NCBI GenBank assembly: GCA_036490335.1
Contig: DASXEB010000019.1
Location: 124,001-188,000 of the forward strand
DNA length: 64,000 bases
Reading direction: 5' to 3'
From: Palsa-1392 sp036490335
Lineage (GTDB): Bacteria; Verrucomicrobiota; Verrucomicrobiia; Chthoniobacterales; UBA10450
A program made the position numbers and the translations under genes. Positions within the stretch are counted from its first letter, which is position 1. Each line of letters begins with the position of its first letter. The notes below the pieces were generated by a model that was given only the letters and a program-made list of their open reading frames with translations, made no database searches and had not been told where the DNA came from. Positions 25,634 through 33,725 of this stretch are shown here, one piece after another.

Positions 25634-27109
25634 ATGCAGCTCAAAATTCTCGCCGACGCCATCGCGCCGCGCGAGATCGTCGGGCCGCTCGAGCGCGAGA
25701 TCGACGGCATTTACTACGACTCGCGCCGGGTGCAGAAAAACGGCCTCTACGTCGCGATGCGCGGCGCGCAGGTTGATGGCCACCAGTTCACCGACCAGGC
25801 GATCGAGAGAGGCGCGGCGGCGATCGTGGTGGAACGCCCGGAAACGCACGCCCGCGCCACCGCGCTCGTCGTCGAGGACAGCCGCCTCGCGCTGGCCGAT
25901 CTCGCTTTCACTTTTTTTAAAAAACCGGCGCTGCGTTTGAAAATGGCCGGCGTCACCGGCACGAACGGCAAGACGACCACGACATTTTTGCTCAAGCACA
26001 TTTGCGAAAGCGCCGGCTTGCGCAGCGGCTTGATCGGCACCGTGCGTTACGAAATCGGCGAGCGCGTTTTGCCCGCAACTCGCACCACGCCGGAGTCGGC
26101 CGATTTGCAGGAGCTGCTCGCGCAAATGGTCAATGCCGGCTGCAAAGCGGCGGTCATGGAAGTCTCCTCGCACGCTCTCGCGCAGGAGCGCACGCGCGGG
26201 CTCGAGTTCGACGTCGCCGTTTTCACCAACCTCACCCAGGACCATCTCGATTTTCATCGCACGATGGCCGAATATTTCGAAGCAAAGGCCGGTCTTTTCC
26301 TCGGCCTAACGAATCAGCCTAACAAAAAGCAGGCGACTTCCGTCATCAACATCGACGATCGTTACGGCGAACAACTCGTTAGCAAGCTAACGAATCAGCC
26401 GGTCGTCACCTTCGGCCTGAATCAGCGCGCCGATTTTCGCGCCTCGAATTATCGCGCGGAATTCAGCGGCACCTCCTTCCAGCTCGACGCGCGCGGCAAG
26501 AGTTTTCTCGTCCGCATTCCGCTCATCGGCCGCTTCAACGTCTCAAACGCGCTCGCCGCCCTCGCCGCCGCGAACTCGTTAGGCGTTAGTCTGCGCGACG
26601 CCGTTCTCAGCCTGAGCAAAGCGCCGCAGGTTCCCGGTCGCCTCGAAGCCGTTCCCGCGAAGCGCCAGTTCCAGACCTTCGTCGATTACGCCCACACGCC
26701 CGACGCGCTCCTCAACGTTTTGAAAACCTTGCGCGAGCTCGCTCCGCGCCGCCTCATCGTTGTCTTCGGCGCCGGCGGAGATCGCGATCAGGAAAAGCGT
26801 CCGCTTATGGGCCGCGTCGCCGATCAAAACGCCGACCACAGCATCATCACCTCCGACAATCCGCGCAAAGAAGATCCGCTCGCCATCATCGACGAAATCA
26901 AAAAAGGATTTCGCTCCAACAATTACGAAACCGTCCCCGAGCGCGCCGAAGCGATCGCCCGTGCCGTCGCCCTTGCGCAGCCGCGCGACATCGTTCTCAT
27001 CGCCGGCAAAGGCCACGAGCCTTATCAGGAATTCGCCGATCACACGATCCCGTTCGACGACGTGCAAATCGCCCGGCGCGCGCTCGAAAATCGCCCATTG
27101 GAATTCTGA
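25634..27109 (+). CDS. murE: UDP-MurNAc-L-Ala-D-Glu: diaminopimelate ligase MurE
   Basis: A 491-residue Mur ligase adding the third stem-peptide residue. P-loop GTNGKTTTT, MEVSSHALAQER and the specificity loop SDNPRKEDP are seen; the DNPR form indicates meso-diaminopimelate as substrate. An upstream in-frame ATG at 25592 would overlap ftsI and add 14 residues without family similarity, so M-Q-L-K-I-L is preferred. Repeat copies at 26304 and 26576 plus degraded ones (TCGTTAGCA, GCTAACGA near 26375-26390) lie inside. Confidence 0.94.
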   Translation: MQLKILADAIAPREIVGPLEREIDGIYYDSRRVQKNGLYVAMRGAQVDGHQFTDQAIERGAAAIVVERPETHARATALVVEDSRLALADLAFTFFKKPALRLKMAGVTGTNGKTTTTFLLKHICESAGLRSGLIGTVRYEIGERVLPATRTTPESADLQELLAQMVNAGCKAAVMEVSSHALAQERTRGLEFDVAVFTNLTQDHLDFHRTMAEYFEAKAGLFLGLTNQPNKKQATSVINIDDRYGEQLVSKLTNQPVVTFGLNQRADFRASNYRAEFSGTSFQLDARGKSFLVRIPLIGRFNVSNALAALAAANSLGVSLRDAVLSLSKAPQVPGRLEAVPAKRQFQTFVDYAHTPDALLNVLKTLRELAPRRLIVVFGAGGDRDQEKRPLMGRVADQNADHSIITSDNPRKEDPLAIIDEIKKGFRSNNYETVPERAEAIARAVALAQPRDIVLIAGKGHEPYQEFADHTIPFDDVQIARRALENRPLEF

Positions 27110-27111
27110 AA

Positions 27112-28500
27112 ATGGATTCGCTTTCGCTCGATCAAATCGCGCAGTTCGCCGGAGTCGTTAGGCAAAACGGCGACGGCGATCGCCGGATCACAAACCTGAG
27201 TACCGACTCGAGAACAACGAGGCCGGGAGAACTTTTCGTCGCCTTGCGCGGGGAAAATTTCGACGGCCACAAGTTTGTCGATCAAGCTGCCGCGCGCGGC
27301 GCGATCGGTGCCGTCGTCGAAAAAACGTGGACCGGCAAAATGCCTCCCGACTTTTCCCTTCTGCGCGTCGCCGACACGCTCGCAGCTTATCAACAAATCG
27401 CGCGCGATTATCGCAATTCGTTAGGCGTAAAAGTCGTCGCCATCACCGGCAGCAACGGCAAAACGAGCACGAAAGATTTCACCGCTTCGCTCCTCGCGCG
27501 AAAATTTCGCGTCACAAAAACCGAAGGCAACTTCAACAATCACGTCGGCCTGCCGCGCACGATGTTGCAGGCCGGCGCGGAAGACGAAATCGCCGTTTGG
27601 GAAATCGGGATGAACCATCCCGGCGAGATCGCGCCTCTCGCAAAACTGGCGCGACCCGACGTCGCAATTATCACCAACGTCGGCGTCGCGCACATCGAAT
27701 TCATGGGTTCGCGAGAGGCGATCGCGCAGGAAAAAGGAGATCTCGCGGCGTCGTTAGGCACGGACGGAATTTTAATTTTGAACAGCAGCGACGAATTCGC
27801 CCCAACGATCGCAAAACGCACAAAAGCCCGCGCGATTTTCGCTGGTCTCGAACAAGGCGAAGTCCGCGCGAGCGAGATCGCGCAGACCGCGGGCGGCGCG
27901 GAGTTCACGATTCTCGAAGGCGCGCATCAATGTCACGCGCAGTTGCCGGTTCCCGGTTTGCACATGGTGCAGAACGCGCTCCTCGCCGTCGCGGCCGGGC
28001 GTTCGTTAGGCGTTTCGCTCGAAGATTGCGCTGCCGGTCTCGCCTCTGCGCCGCTGGCGAAGGCGCGTCTGCAAATCAAAAACATCGCGGGCATCGAGTT
28101 CATCGACGACAGCTACAACGCCAATCCCGATTCGACCAAGGCCGCGCTCCGCACGCTCGCGGAACTCGAAACCGCCGGCCAGCGCATCGCCATTCTCGGG
28201 CAAATGGCCGAACTCGGCACGGAATCGGAGCGCGGCCATCGCGAAGTCGGCGAGACCGCGGCATCGTTAGGCATCGATTTTCTGATTTCGTTAGGCGCGA
28301 AGGGAATTTCCGACGCCGCACGCGCCGCCGGCCTAACGAAAAGCAAATTAGCAAATTCGCCTAACGACGCCGCAGGGTTGCTCGCCGAGATCGCGCGGCC
28401 GGGCGATCTCGTCCTCGTCAAAGGCAGCCGCGCCGCCCGCGCCGAGCGCGTCCTCGAAGAATTCGCCAGGCATCAAACGGAGGCTCGCTGCGCCGAATGA
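27112..28500 (+). CDS. murF: UDP-MurNAc-tripeptide: D-Ala-D-Ala ligase MurF
   Basis: A 462-residue Mur ligase completing the pentapeptide precursor. GSNGKTSTKDF is the P-loop, EIGMNHPGEI and DDSYNANPDS the family stretches. It starts two bases after murE and overlaps mraY by four. With eight exact repeat copies (27155 to 28359, read as VRQ, SLGV, SLGT, SLGV, SLGI, SLGA, LT, PND) it is among the most motif-dense genes here. Confidence 0.95.
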   Translation: MDSLSLDQIAQFAGVVRQNGDGDRRITNLSTDSRTTRPGELFVALRGENFDGHKFVDQAAARGAIGAVVEKTWTGKMPPDFSLLRVADTLAAYQQIARDYRNSLGVKVVAITGSNGKTSTKDFTASLLARKFRVTKTEGNFNNHVGLPRTMLQAGAEDEIAVWEIGMNHPGEIAPLAKLARPDVAIITNVGVAHIEFMGSREAIAQEKGDLAASLGTDGILILNSSDEFAPTIAKRTKARAIFAGLEQGEVRASEIAQTAGGAEFTILEGAHQCHAQLPVPGLHMVQNALLAVAAGRSLGVSLEDCAAGLASAPLAKARLQIKNIAGIEFIDDSYNANPDSTKAALRTLAELETAGQRIAILGQMAELGTESERGHREVGETAASLGIDFLISLGAKGISDAARAAGLTKSKLANSPNDAAGLLAEIARPGDLVLVKGSRAARAERVLEEFARHQTEARCAE

Positions 28501-29597
28501 TGTTCTACCTCCATCGACTGACGGAGCACTTCAAAGGCTTCAACGTTTTCTACTACGTCACGTTTCGCGCCGTCCTCGCGGCCATCACGGCCTTCGTGAT
28601 TTCGCTCCTCTTCGGCAACTTCGTCATTCGAAAATTGATCTCGCTCAAAATCGGACAACCGATTCGCACCGCCGCGGAAGTGCGCCAGCTCGCCGAACTT
28701 CACGGCGGTAAACAAGGCACGCCCACGATGGGCGGTGTTCTCATCATCGGCGCCGTCGTAATCGCCTCCCTCCTCTGGGCGCGGCCGGATAATCCGTTCG
28801 TCTGGCTCGCGCTTTTTTGCATGGTTTATCTCGGCGCGCTTGGCTTCGTCGACGACTACCTCAAGGTCACGAAGAAAAAATCCGACGGCATCAGCGCGCG
28901 GCTGAAATTTCTCTGCCAGCTTTTTCTCGCTGGAATCGTGACCGCGTTTTTTCTCCTCAACCCGCTCATCGAAGTTCAGGCGCGCTCGCTCTATCTGCCG
29001 TTTTTCAAAATCCCCGTGATCGTGAACATGGGCGCGTTCACCTTTTTCTTTTTCGCGCTCGTGCTCAGCGGCGCGTCGAATGCGGTCAACCTCACCGACG
29101 GACTCGACGGTCTCGCCATCGGCTGCACGATCACGGTCGCGTTTGCCTACGCGCTGCTCACTTACGCGGCCGGAAATTTTCGCATCGCGGAATATTTGCA
29201 GGTCCCGTTTTACACTTACGCCGGCGAGCTCGCGGTCTTCTGCGCGGCGCTCGTCGGCGCGGGCCTCGGCTTTCTTTGGTTCAATTGTTACCCGGCAAAA
29301 ATTTTCATGGGCGACACCGGCTCGCTCGCCATCGGCGGCGCCATCGGCATCGTCGCGATTTGCTGCAAACAGGAGCTGCTCCTTGTCATCGTCGGCGGCG
29401 TTTTCGTCATCGAAGCGGTCTCGGTCATTTTACAGGTGCTGAGTTTCAAACTCACCGGCAAACGGCTCTTCGCCATGTCGCCGATCCATCATCATTTTGA
29501 GTTGAGCGGCTGGAAGGAAAACACCGTCATCGTGCGGTTTTGGATTCTCTCGATCGTCTTCGCGCTCCTTGGACTTGCGACTTTGAAATTGCGATGA
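28497..29597 (+). CDS. mraY: Phospho-MurNAc-pentapeptide translocase MraY
   Basis: A 366-residue polytopic inner-membrane enzyme attaching phospho-MurNAc-pentapeptide to undecaprenyl phosphate (lipid I). Seen: KQGTPTMGG, FVDDYLKVTKKK (Mg-binding Asp pair), NLTDGLDGLA and PIHHHFELSGW. About ten transmembrane segments. It overlaps murF and murD by four bases each. Strikingly, it has no exact repeat copy although both neighbours are dense in them. Confidence 0.96.
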   Translation: MMFYLHRLTEHFKGFNVFYYVTFRAVLAAITAFVISLLFGNFVIRKLISLKIGQPIRTAAEVRQLAELHGGKQGTPTMGGVLIIGAVVIASLLWARPDNPFVWLALFCMVYLGALGFVDDYLKVTKKKSDGISARLKFLCQLFLAGIVTAFFLLNPLIEVQARSLYLPFFKIPVIVNMGAFTFFFFALVLSGASNAVNLTDGLDGLAIGCTITVAFAYALLTYAAGNFRIAEYLQVPFYTYAGELAVFCAALVGAGLGFLWFNCYPAKIFMGDTGSLAIGGAIGIVAICCKQELLLVIVGGVFVIEAVSVILQVLSFKLTGKRLFAMSPIHHHFELSGWKENTVIVRFWILSIVFALLGLATLKLR

Positions 29598-30928
29598 CGC
29601 CGAATTACCAAAACAAAAATGTCGCGGTGCTCGGCGCCGGCCGAAGCGGAAAAGCAGCCGCGCTTTTGCTCGCTGAAGAAGGCGCGCGCGTCACCCTCCT
29701 CGATAGCGCGCCCGAGGAAAAATTGGTCGGCATCGATCGCCTGCGCGAAAAAGGAATCTACCTCCTCTGCGGTCCGGCGGCCGACGAAGATCCGACCGTT
29801 TACGACCTCGGGGTCTTGAGTCCAGGCATCGATCCGGCCTTGTCGTTAGGCCGAAATTTCTCGCGCAAAAATATCCCGACCATCGGCGAGCTGGAGCTGG
29901 GCTGGCAGTTTTGTCGCGTGCCCGTCATCGGCATCACCGGCACGAACGGCAAGACGACGACGACCGAGCTGATCGCGCAAATGCTCAACACCTGCGGCCA
30001 GCGCACCGTCGCCTGCGGCAACATCGGCAAACCGCTCGTCGAAGCCGCGCGCGAACGCGACGACCTCGACGTTCTCACCGTTGAAGTCAGTTCGTTTCAG
30101 CTCGAAACGATTCGCGAATTTCATCCCGAGATCAGCGTCTGGCTCAATTTTGCTCCCGACCATCTCGATCGTTATCCCTCGATCCGCGAATATCGCGAAG
30201 CGAAGCTGCGCATTTTCGAAAACCAAACGCCTGACGACACCGCGGTCATCAACGCCTCCGAGCATTTGCCCAAAATCGCGGCGTGCCTAACGACCTTTAG
30301 CGCCTGGACGAATGAGGGTGACTTCTCGTTAGGCGACGGCTGGATCGTTTACCGGCAACAGCCAGTTTTGAACCTCGCCGAGGCGCATCTGCGCGGGCCG
30401 CACAACGCCGAAAACATGATGGCCGCGCTCGCCGTCGGCCGCGCCCGCGGGTTGTCGTTTGAGAAAATGGTGCCTCCGCTTTGCGCCTATCGCGCGCAAC
30501 TGCACCGGCTCGAATTCATCCGCGAAATCGGCGGCGTCGATTACGTCAACGATTCGAAAGCGACCAACCTCGACGCGCTCGAAAAAGCACTCCTCAGCGC
30601 GACGAAACCAATCGTGCTCATCGCCGGCGGCAAGGACAAAGGCTTCGCCTTCGACTCGATCGCGCCACTCGTTAGGCAAAAAGTGCGACATGCCATCCTG
30701 ATCGGAGAGATCGCGTCGCGCGTCGCGGAAAGCTGGAAAAACGCGACCGAGTGCGAGCTCGCGAGTTCGTTAGGCGCGGCCATCGAGCGCGCGCATGCCG
30801 TCGCGCGCAGGGGCGAAACGGTCCTTTTTTCTCCCGGCACATCTTCTTTCGACATGTTCAAGAGCTACGCCGATCGCGGCGACCAATTCCGCGCGCTCGT
30901 CCGCGCGCTGCCAGCTGCACAATCATGA
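29594..30928 (+). CDS. murD: UDP-MurNAc-L-Ala: D-Glu ligase MurD
   Basis: A 444-residue Mur ligase. VLGAGRSGKAAALLLAEEG is the N-terminal nucleotide fold, GTNGKTTTTEL the P-loop, VSSFQLETI and NDSKATNLDAL the further family motifs, SPGTSSFDMFKSYADRG the C-terminus. The start is the ATG in the ATGA overlap with mraY. Repeat copies at 29843, 30285, 30326, 30669 and 30767. Confidence 0.95.
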   Translation: MTPNYQNKNVAVLGAGRSGKAAALLLAEEGARVTLLDSAPEEKLVGIDRLREKGIYLLCGPAADEDPTVYDLGVLSPGIDPALSLGRNFSRKNIPTIGELELGWQFCRVPVIGITGTNGKTTTTELIAQMLNTCGQRTVACGNIGKPLVEAARERDDLDVLTVEVSSFQLETIREFHPEISVWLNFAPDHLDRYPSIREYREAKLRIFENQTPDDTAVINASEHLPKIAACLTTFSAWTNEGDFSLGDGWIVYRQQPVLNLAEAHLRGPHNAENMMAALAVGRARGLSFEKMVPPLCAYRAQLHRLEFIREIGGVDYVNDSKATNLDALEKALLSATKPIVLIAGGKDKGFAFDSIAPLVRQKVRHAILIGEIASRVAESWKNATECELASSLGAAIERAHAVARRGETVLFSPGTSSFDMFKSYADRGDQFRALVRALPAAQS

Positions 30929-31455
30929 GAATACCATCGATCATCACTCGCAAAAAAAAGCTCAAGGCCTCGACCGCGCGGCGCTCGCGCCTCGGGCTGC
31001 CTGACGAAATGGATTATGAGGAAATGGGCGAGCCGAACATGAAGTTGTCGCGCGCCCTGCTCATCGTGCTTCTGCTCCACGTCGTCGCGGTCGCCGGAAT
31101 CTTCGCCTTCAACACGATCAAGACGCGCGAAAGTTTTTCGCCTGCGCCAGCGGACAATGTAGTCTCGGCTACGCCTAACGAGTCGCCGGCAGCAGTCGCG
31201 GACAGGTCGCCTAACGAAGTCGCGAAGAGCGAAACGAACGCCACGCCGGCTGCGCCTAACGACTCCGGAGTGAAAGATTCCGGCCGCGTTTACGTCGTCG
31301 TCCGCGGCGATAACCCAGTCAAGATCGCGCGCCGTTTCAAGGTTTCGGAAGCGGATTTGCTCGCGCTCAATCAGATCACGGACTCGCGCAAATTGCAGAT
31401 CAACCAAAAGCTCCGCATCCCGGAGCGGACGACAACGAAACGGCCTAACGACTAA
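30925..31455 (+). CDS. LysM-domain membrane-anchored protein within the dcw cluster
   Basis: A 176-residue bitopic protein: cytoplasmic basic N-terminus, one transmembrane helix (about 44-64), a Ser/Pro/Asn-rich linker, and a C-terminal LysM domain (about 122-168: VVVRGDNPVKIARRFKVSEADLL then N-Q-I-T, LQINQKLRIP), which should bind peptidoglycan. It replaces what is usually a gap between murD and ftsW. The linker is largely built from four repeat copies read as PNE, PNE, PND and PND (31173, 31209, 31254, 31443). It overlaps murD by four bases; its stop TAA falls in a degenerate copy. Confidence 0.82.
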   Translation: MRIPSIITRKKKLKASTARRSRLGLPDEMDYEEMGEPNMKLSRALLIVLLLHVVAVAGIFAFNTIKTRESFSPAPADNVVSATPNESPAAVADRSPNEVAKSETNATPAAPNDSGVKDSGRVYVVVRGDNPVKIARRFKVSEADLLALNQITDSRKLQINQKLRIPERTTTKRPND

Positions 31456-31465
31456 CGAGCGCGCG

Positions 31466-32599
31466 ATGCATCGGAAGAGCGCCTACCTTTTATTTCTGGC
31501 CGTGCTCGGCTTGCTCGCGATAGGCGTCGTGATCATTTTCAGCACCGGCGCCTACGCCCGCGACAGTCACGGCGACGTTTATTTTTTCGTCAAAAAACAC
31601 ATCGCGTGGCTCGGGGTTGGTTTTGTTTTTTGCGCGATCGCGGCGGCGATCGATTACCATTTCTGGCAGCGCACCTGGTGGATTTGGTTCGCGCTCGGCC
31701 TCGCCGGTCTCGGGGTTTGCTTTTTGTTCCCCGCGATCAACGGCTCGCATCGCTGGATCGTGATTCATCACTGGAGCCTGCAGCCTTCGGAGTTCGCCAA
31801 AATCGCGGTCGTCTTCTTTCTCGCGTTTTGGTTTTCGCGTTATGAAAAAGAGAGCGGCCAGGTCTGGCGCGGGTTTATTTTTCCGCTCGCGATCGTCGGC
31901 CTGGCGATTTCGCTCATCATCACGGAGGTCGATCTCGGGACGACCGCGCTCATCGGCGCGACCGTGTTTGTCGTCATGTTTGTCGCGGGCGCGAACCTGA
32001 TCATGCTCGGCGCGCTCTCGTTAGGCGGAGTTGGCGCGATTCTTTTCATCGCCACGCACATTTCCGAGCGGATGGCGCGGCTGACGGCGTTTCTGCATCC
32101 GGAGCAATTCAAACAGGACGCCGGCTTGCAGCAAATGCAGGCGCTGATCGCCTTTGGCAGCGGCGGAATCAGCGGCCTCGGTCTCGGCAACGGCCGGCAA
32201 AAAATGCTCTACCTGCCCTACGCGCACACCGATTTTATTTTTCCGATCGTCGGCGAAGAGCTGGGGCTGCGTTTCACCTTGCTCGTCGTTTTTTTATTCG
32301 TCGTCCTGATCGTCTGCGGCCTAACGATCGCGCTGCACGCGAAGGATCGTTTCGGTTTGCTGCTCGCGAGCGGAATTGTTTCGCTTCTCGGCTGGCAGGC
32401 CGCGATCAACATCGGCGTCGTCACTTCGCTTTTGCCGAACAAGGGAATGCCGCTGGCGTTTATCAGCTACGGCGGGTCGAATCTCATCGCCGCGCTTTTC
32501 GCCGTCGGCGTGCTCATCAACATTTATCGCCAGGGCGTGCTCGAGCCCGCGACGAGAAAGCAACTGCCCGCGCGTCTGCGGGTCACGCCGCGCATCTGA
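31466..32599 (+). CDS. ftsW: SEDS peptidoglycan polymerase FtsW
   Basis: A 377-residue membrane protein with about ten transmembrane helices, the glycosyltransferase partner of FtsI. NGSHRWIVI, LQPSEFAKIAVVFFLAFW, and the C-terminal LLPNKGMPLAFISYGGSNLI identify FtsW. It follows the LysM gene by 10 bases and precedes murG by 22. Repeat copies at 32018 and 32319. Confidence 0.94.
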   Translation: MHRKSAYLLFLAVLGLLAIGVVIIFSTGAYARDSHGDVYFFVKKHIAWLGVGFVFCAIAAAIDYHFWQRTWWIWFALGLAGLGVCFLFPAINGSHRWIVIHHWSLQPSEFAKIAVVFFLAFWFSRYEKESGQVWRGFIFPLAIVGLAISLIITEVDLGTTALIGATVFVVMFVAGANLIMLGALSLGGVGAILFIATHISERMARLTAFLHPEQFKQDAGLQQMQALIAFGSGGISGLGLGNGRQKMLYLPYAHTDFIFPIVGEELGLRFTLLVVFLFVVLIVCGLTIALHAKDRFGLLLASGIVSLLGWQAAINIGVVTSLLPNKGMPLAFISYGGSNLIAALFAVGVLINIYRQGVLEPATRKQLPARLRVTPRI

Positions 32600-32621
32600 T
32601 GAATTTTCCACCACGAAGGCC

Positions 32622-33725
32622 ATGAATTTCGTCATCGCATGCGGCGGCACGGGCGGCCATCTTTTTCCCGGGCTCGCGGTCGCGGAAAAGCTCCGTGAGC
32701 GCGGCCACGAAGTTCTCGTCTTCATCTCGGAAAAAGAAATCGACAGCCTCGCGATCGCGAACCACGCCGATTTTCATTTCGAGAAACTCCCGACGATCGC
32801 GCTGCCCTCGCCATTTTCGCCGGCGATTTTGCGATTCGTTAGGCGATTCAACGACAGCCTTTCGCTTTGCCGCGCGATTTACCGCAAGTTCAATCCGGAA
32901 GTTGTCCTTGGCATGGGCGGTTTCACTTCGACCGCGCCCGTGCTCGCCGGACGCATGCGCGGGAGCACGACTTTTCTCCACGAATCGAACGCCATTCCCG
33001 GCAAAGCCAATCGCCACACCGCGCGCTTCGTCCGCGCCGTACTGCTCGGCTTCAAAGAATGCGCGGCGTTTTTTCCGAGAGCGCGGACGGAGTGGACAGG
33101 CACGCCGATTCGTTCCGATCTGCGCCGCATCGATCGCGCGGAAGCGCTCGTTAGGCTAAATCTGCGGCCGGAAATTCCGACCCTGCTCGTCATGGGCGGC
33201 AGCCAGGGCGCGAACGGCATCAACCAGGCGATGATCAAAGCCATCCCCGCGCTCCAGGGCGCGCCGCTGCAAATCATCCACCTCGCCGGTGCCCGCGACG
33301 CGAAGCTGCTCGAGGATAATTATCGCCGCGAAAATATTTCCGCGCACGTCGTCGCCTTCCATCATCACATGGAAGAAGTCTACAGCGCTGCCGACTTTGC
33401 CATCGCGCGCTCGGGCGCGGCCAGCCTCGCCGAGATCGCCGCCTTCGCGCTTCCGTCGCTTCTCATTCCCTATCCTTACGCGGCCGACGATCACCAGACG
33501 CGCAACGCCGAGATATTCGTCCGGGCGAAAGCCGCGACAATTTTGAAGGAAAGCGAGCTCGTCGACGATTCGTTAGGCAAAACCATTTTGCAATTTCTGC
33601 ACGAGCCGAAAACTCTGCAGTCGATGTCGAGCGCTGCCGCCGCTCTCGCGCCGAAAAACGCGGCCAGGTTGGTCGTCGAAACGATGGAAAGATACAGTCA
33701 ACCGCATGACGCCGTCGCCGCCTAA
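32622..33725 (+). CDS. murG: Lipid I N-acetylglucosaminyltransferase MurG
   Basis: A 367-residue GT28 glycosyltransferase converting lipid I to lipid II at the inner face of the membrane. N-terminal GGTGGHLFPGLAVAE, HESNAIPGKANR, GGSQGANGIN and RSGAASLAEIAAF are conserved. Start at MNFVIACGG. Its TAA stop is read from the repeat copy at 33720, and its end overlaps the murC-murB gene by 20 bases. Confidence 0.95.
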   Translation: MNFVIACGGTGGHLFPGLAVAEKLRERGHEVLVFISEKEIDSLAIANHADFHFEKLPTIALPSPFSPAILRFVRRFNDSLSLCRAIYRKFNPEVVLGMGGFTSTAPVLAGRMRGSTTFLHESNAIPGKANRHTARFVRAVLLGFKECAAFFPRARTEWTGTPIRSDLRRIDRAEALVRLNLRPEIPTLLVMGGSQGANGINQAMIKAIPALQGAPLQIIHLAGARDAKLLEDNYRRENISAHVVAFHHHMEEVYSAADFAIARSGAASLAEIAAFALPSLLIPYPYAADDHQTRNAEIFVRAKAATILKESELVDDSLGKTILQFLHEPKTLQSMSSAAAALAPKNAARLVVETMERYSQPHDAVAA

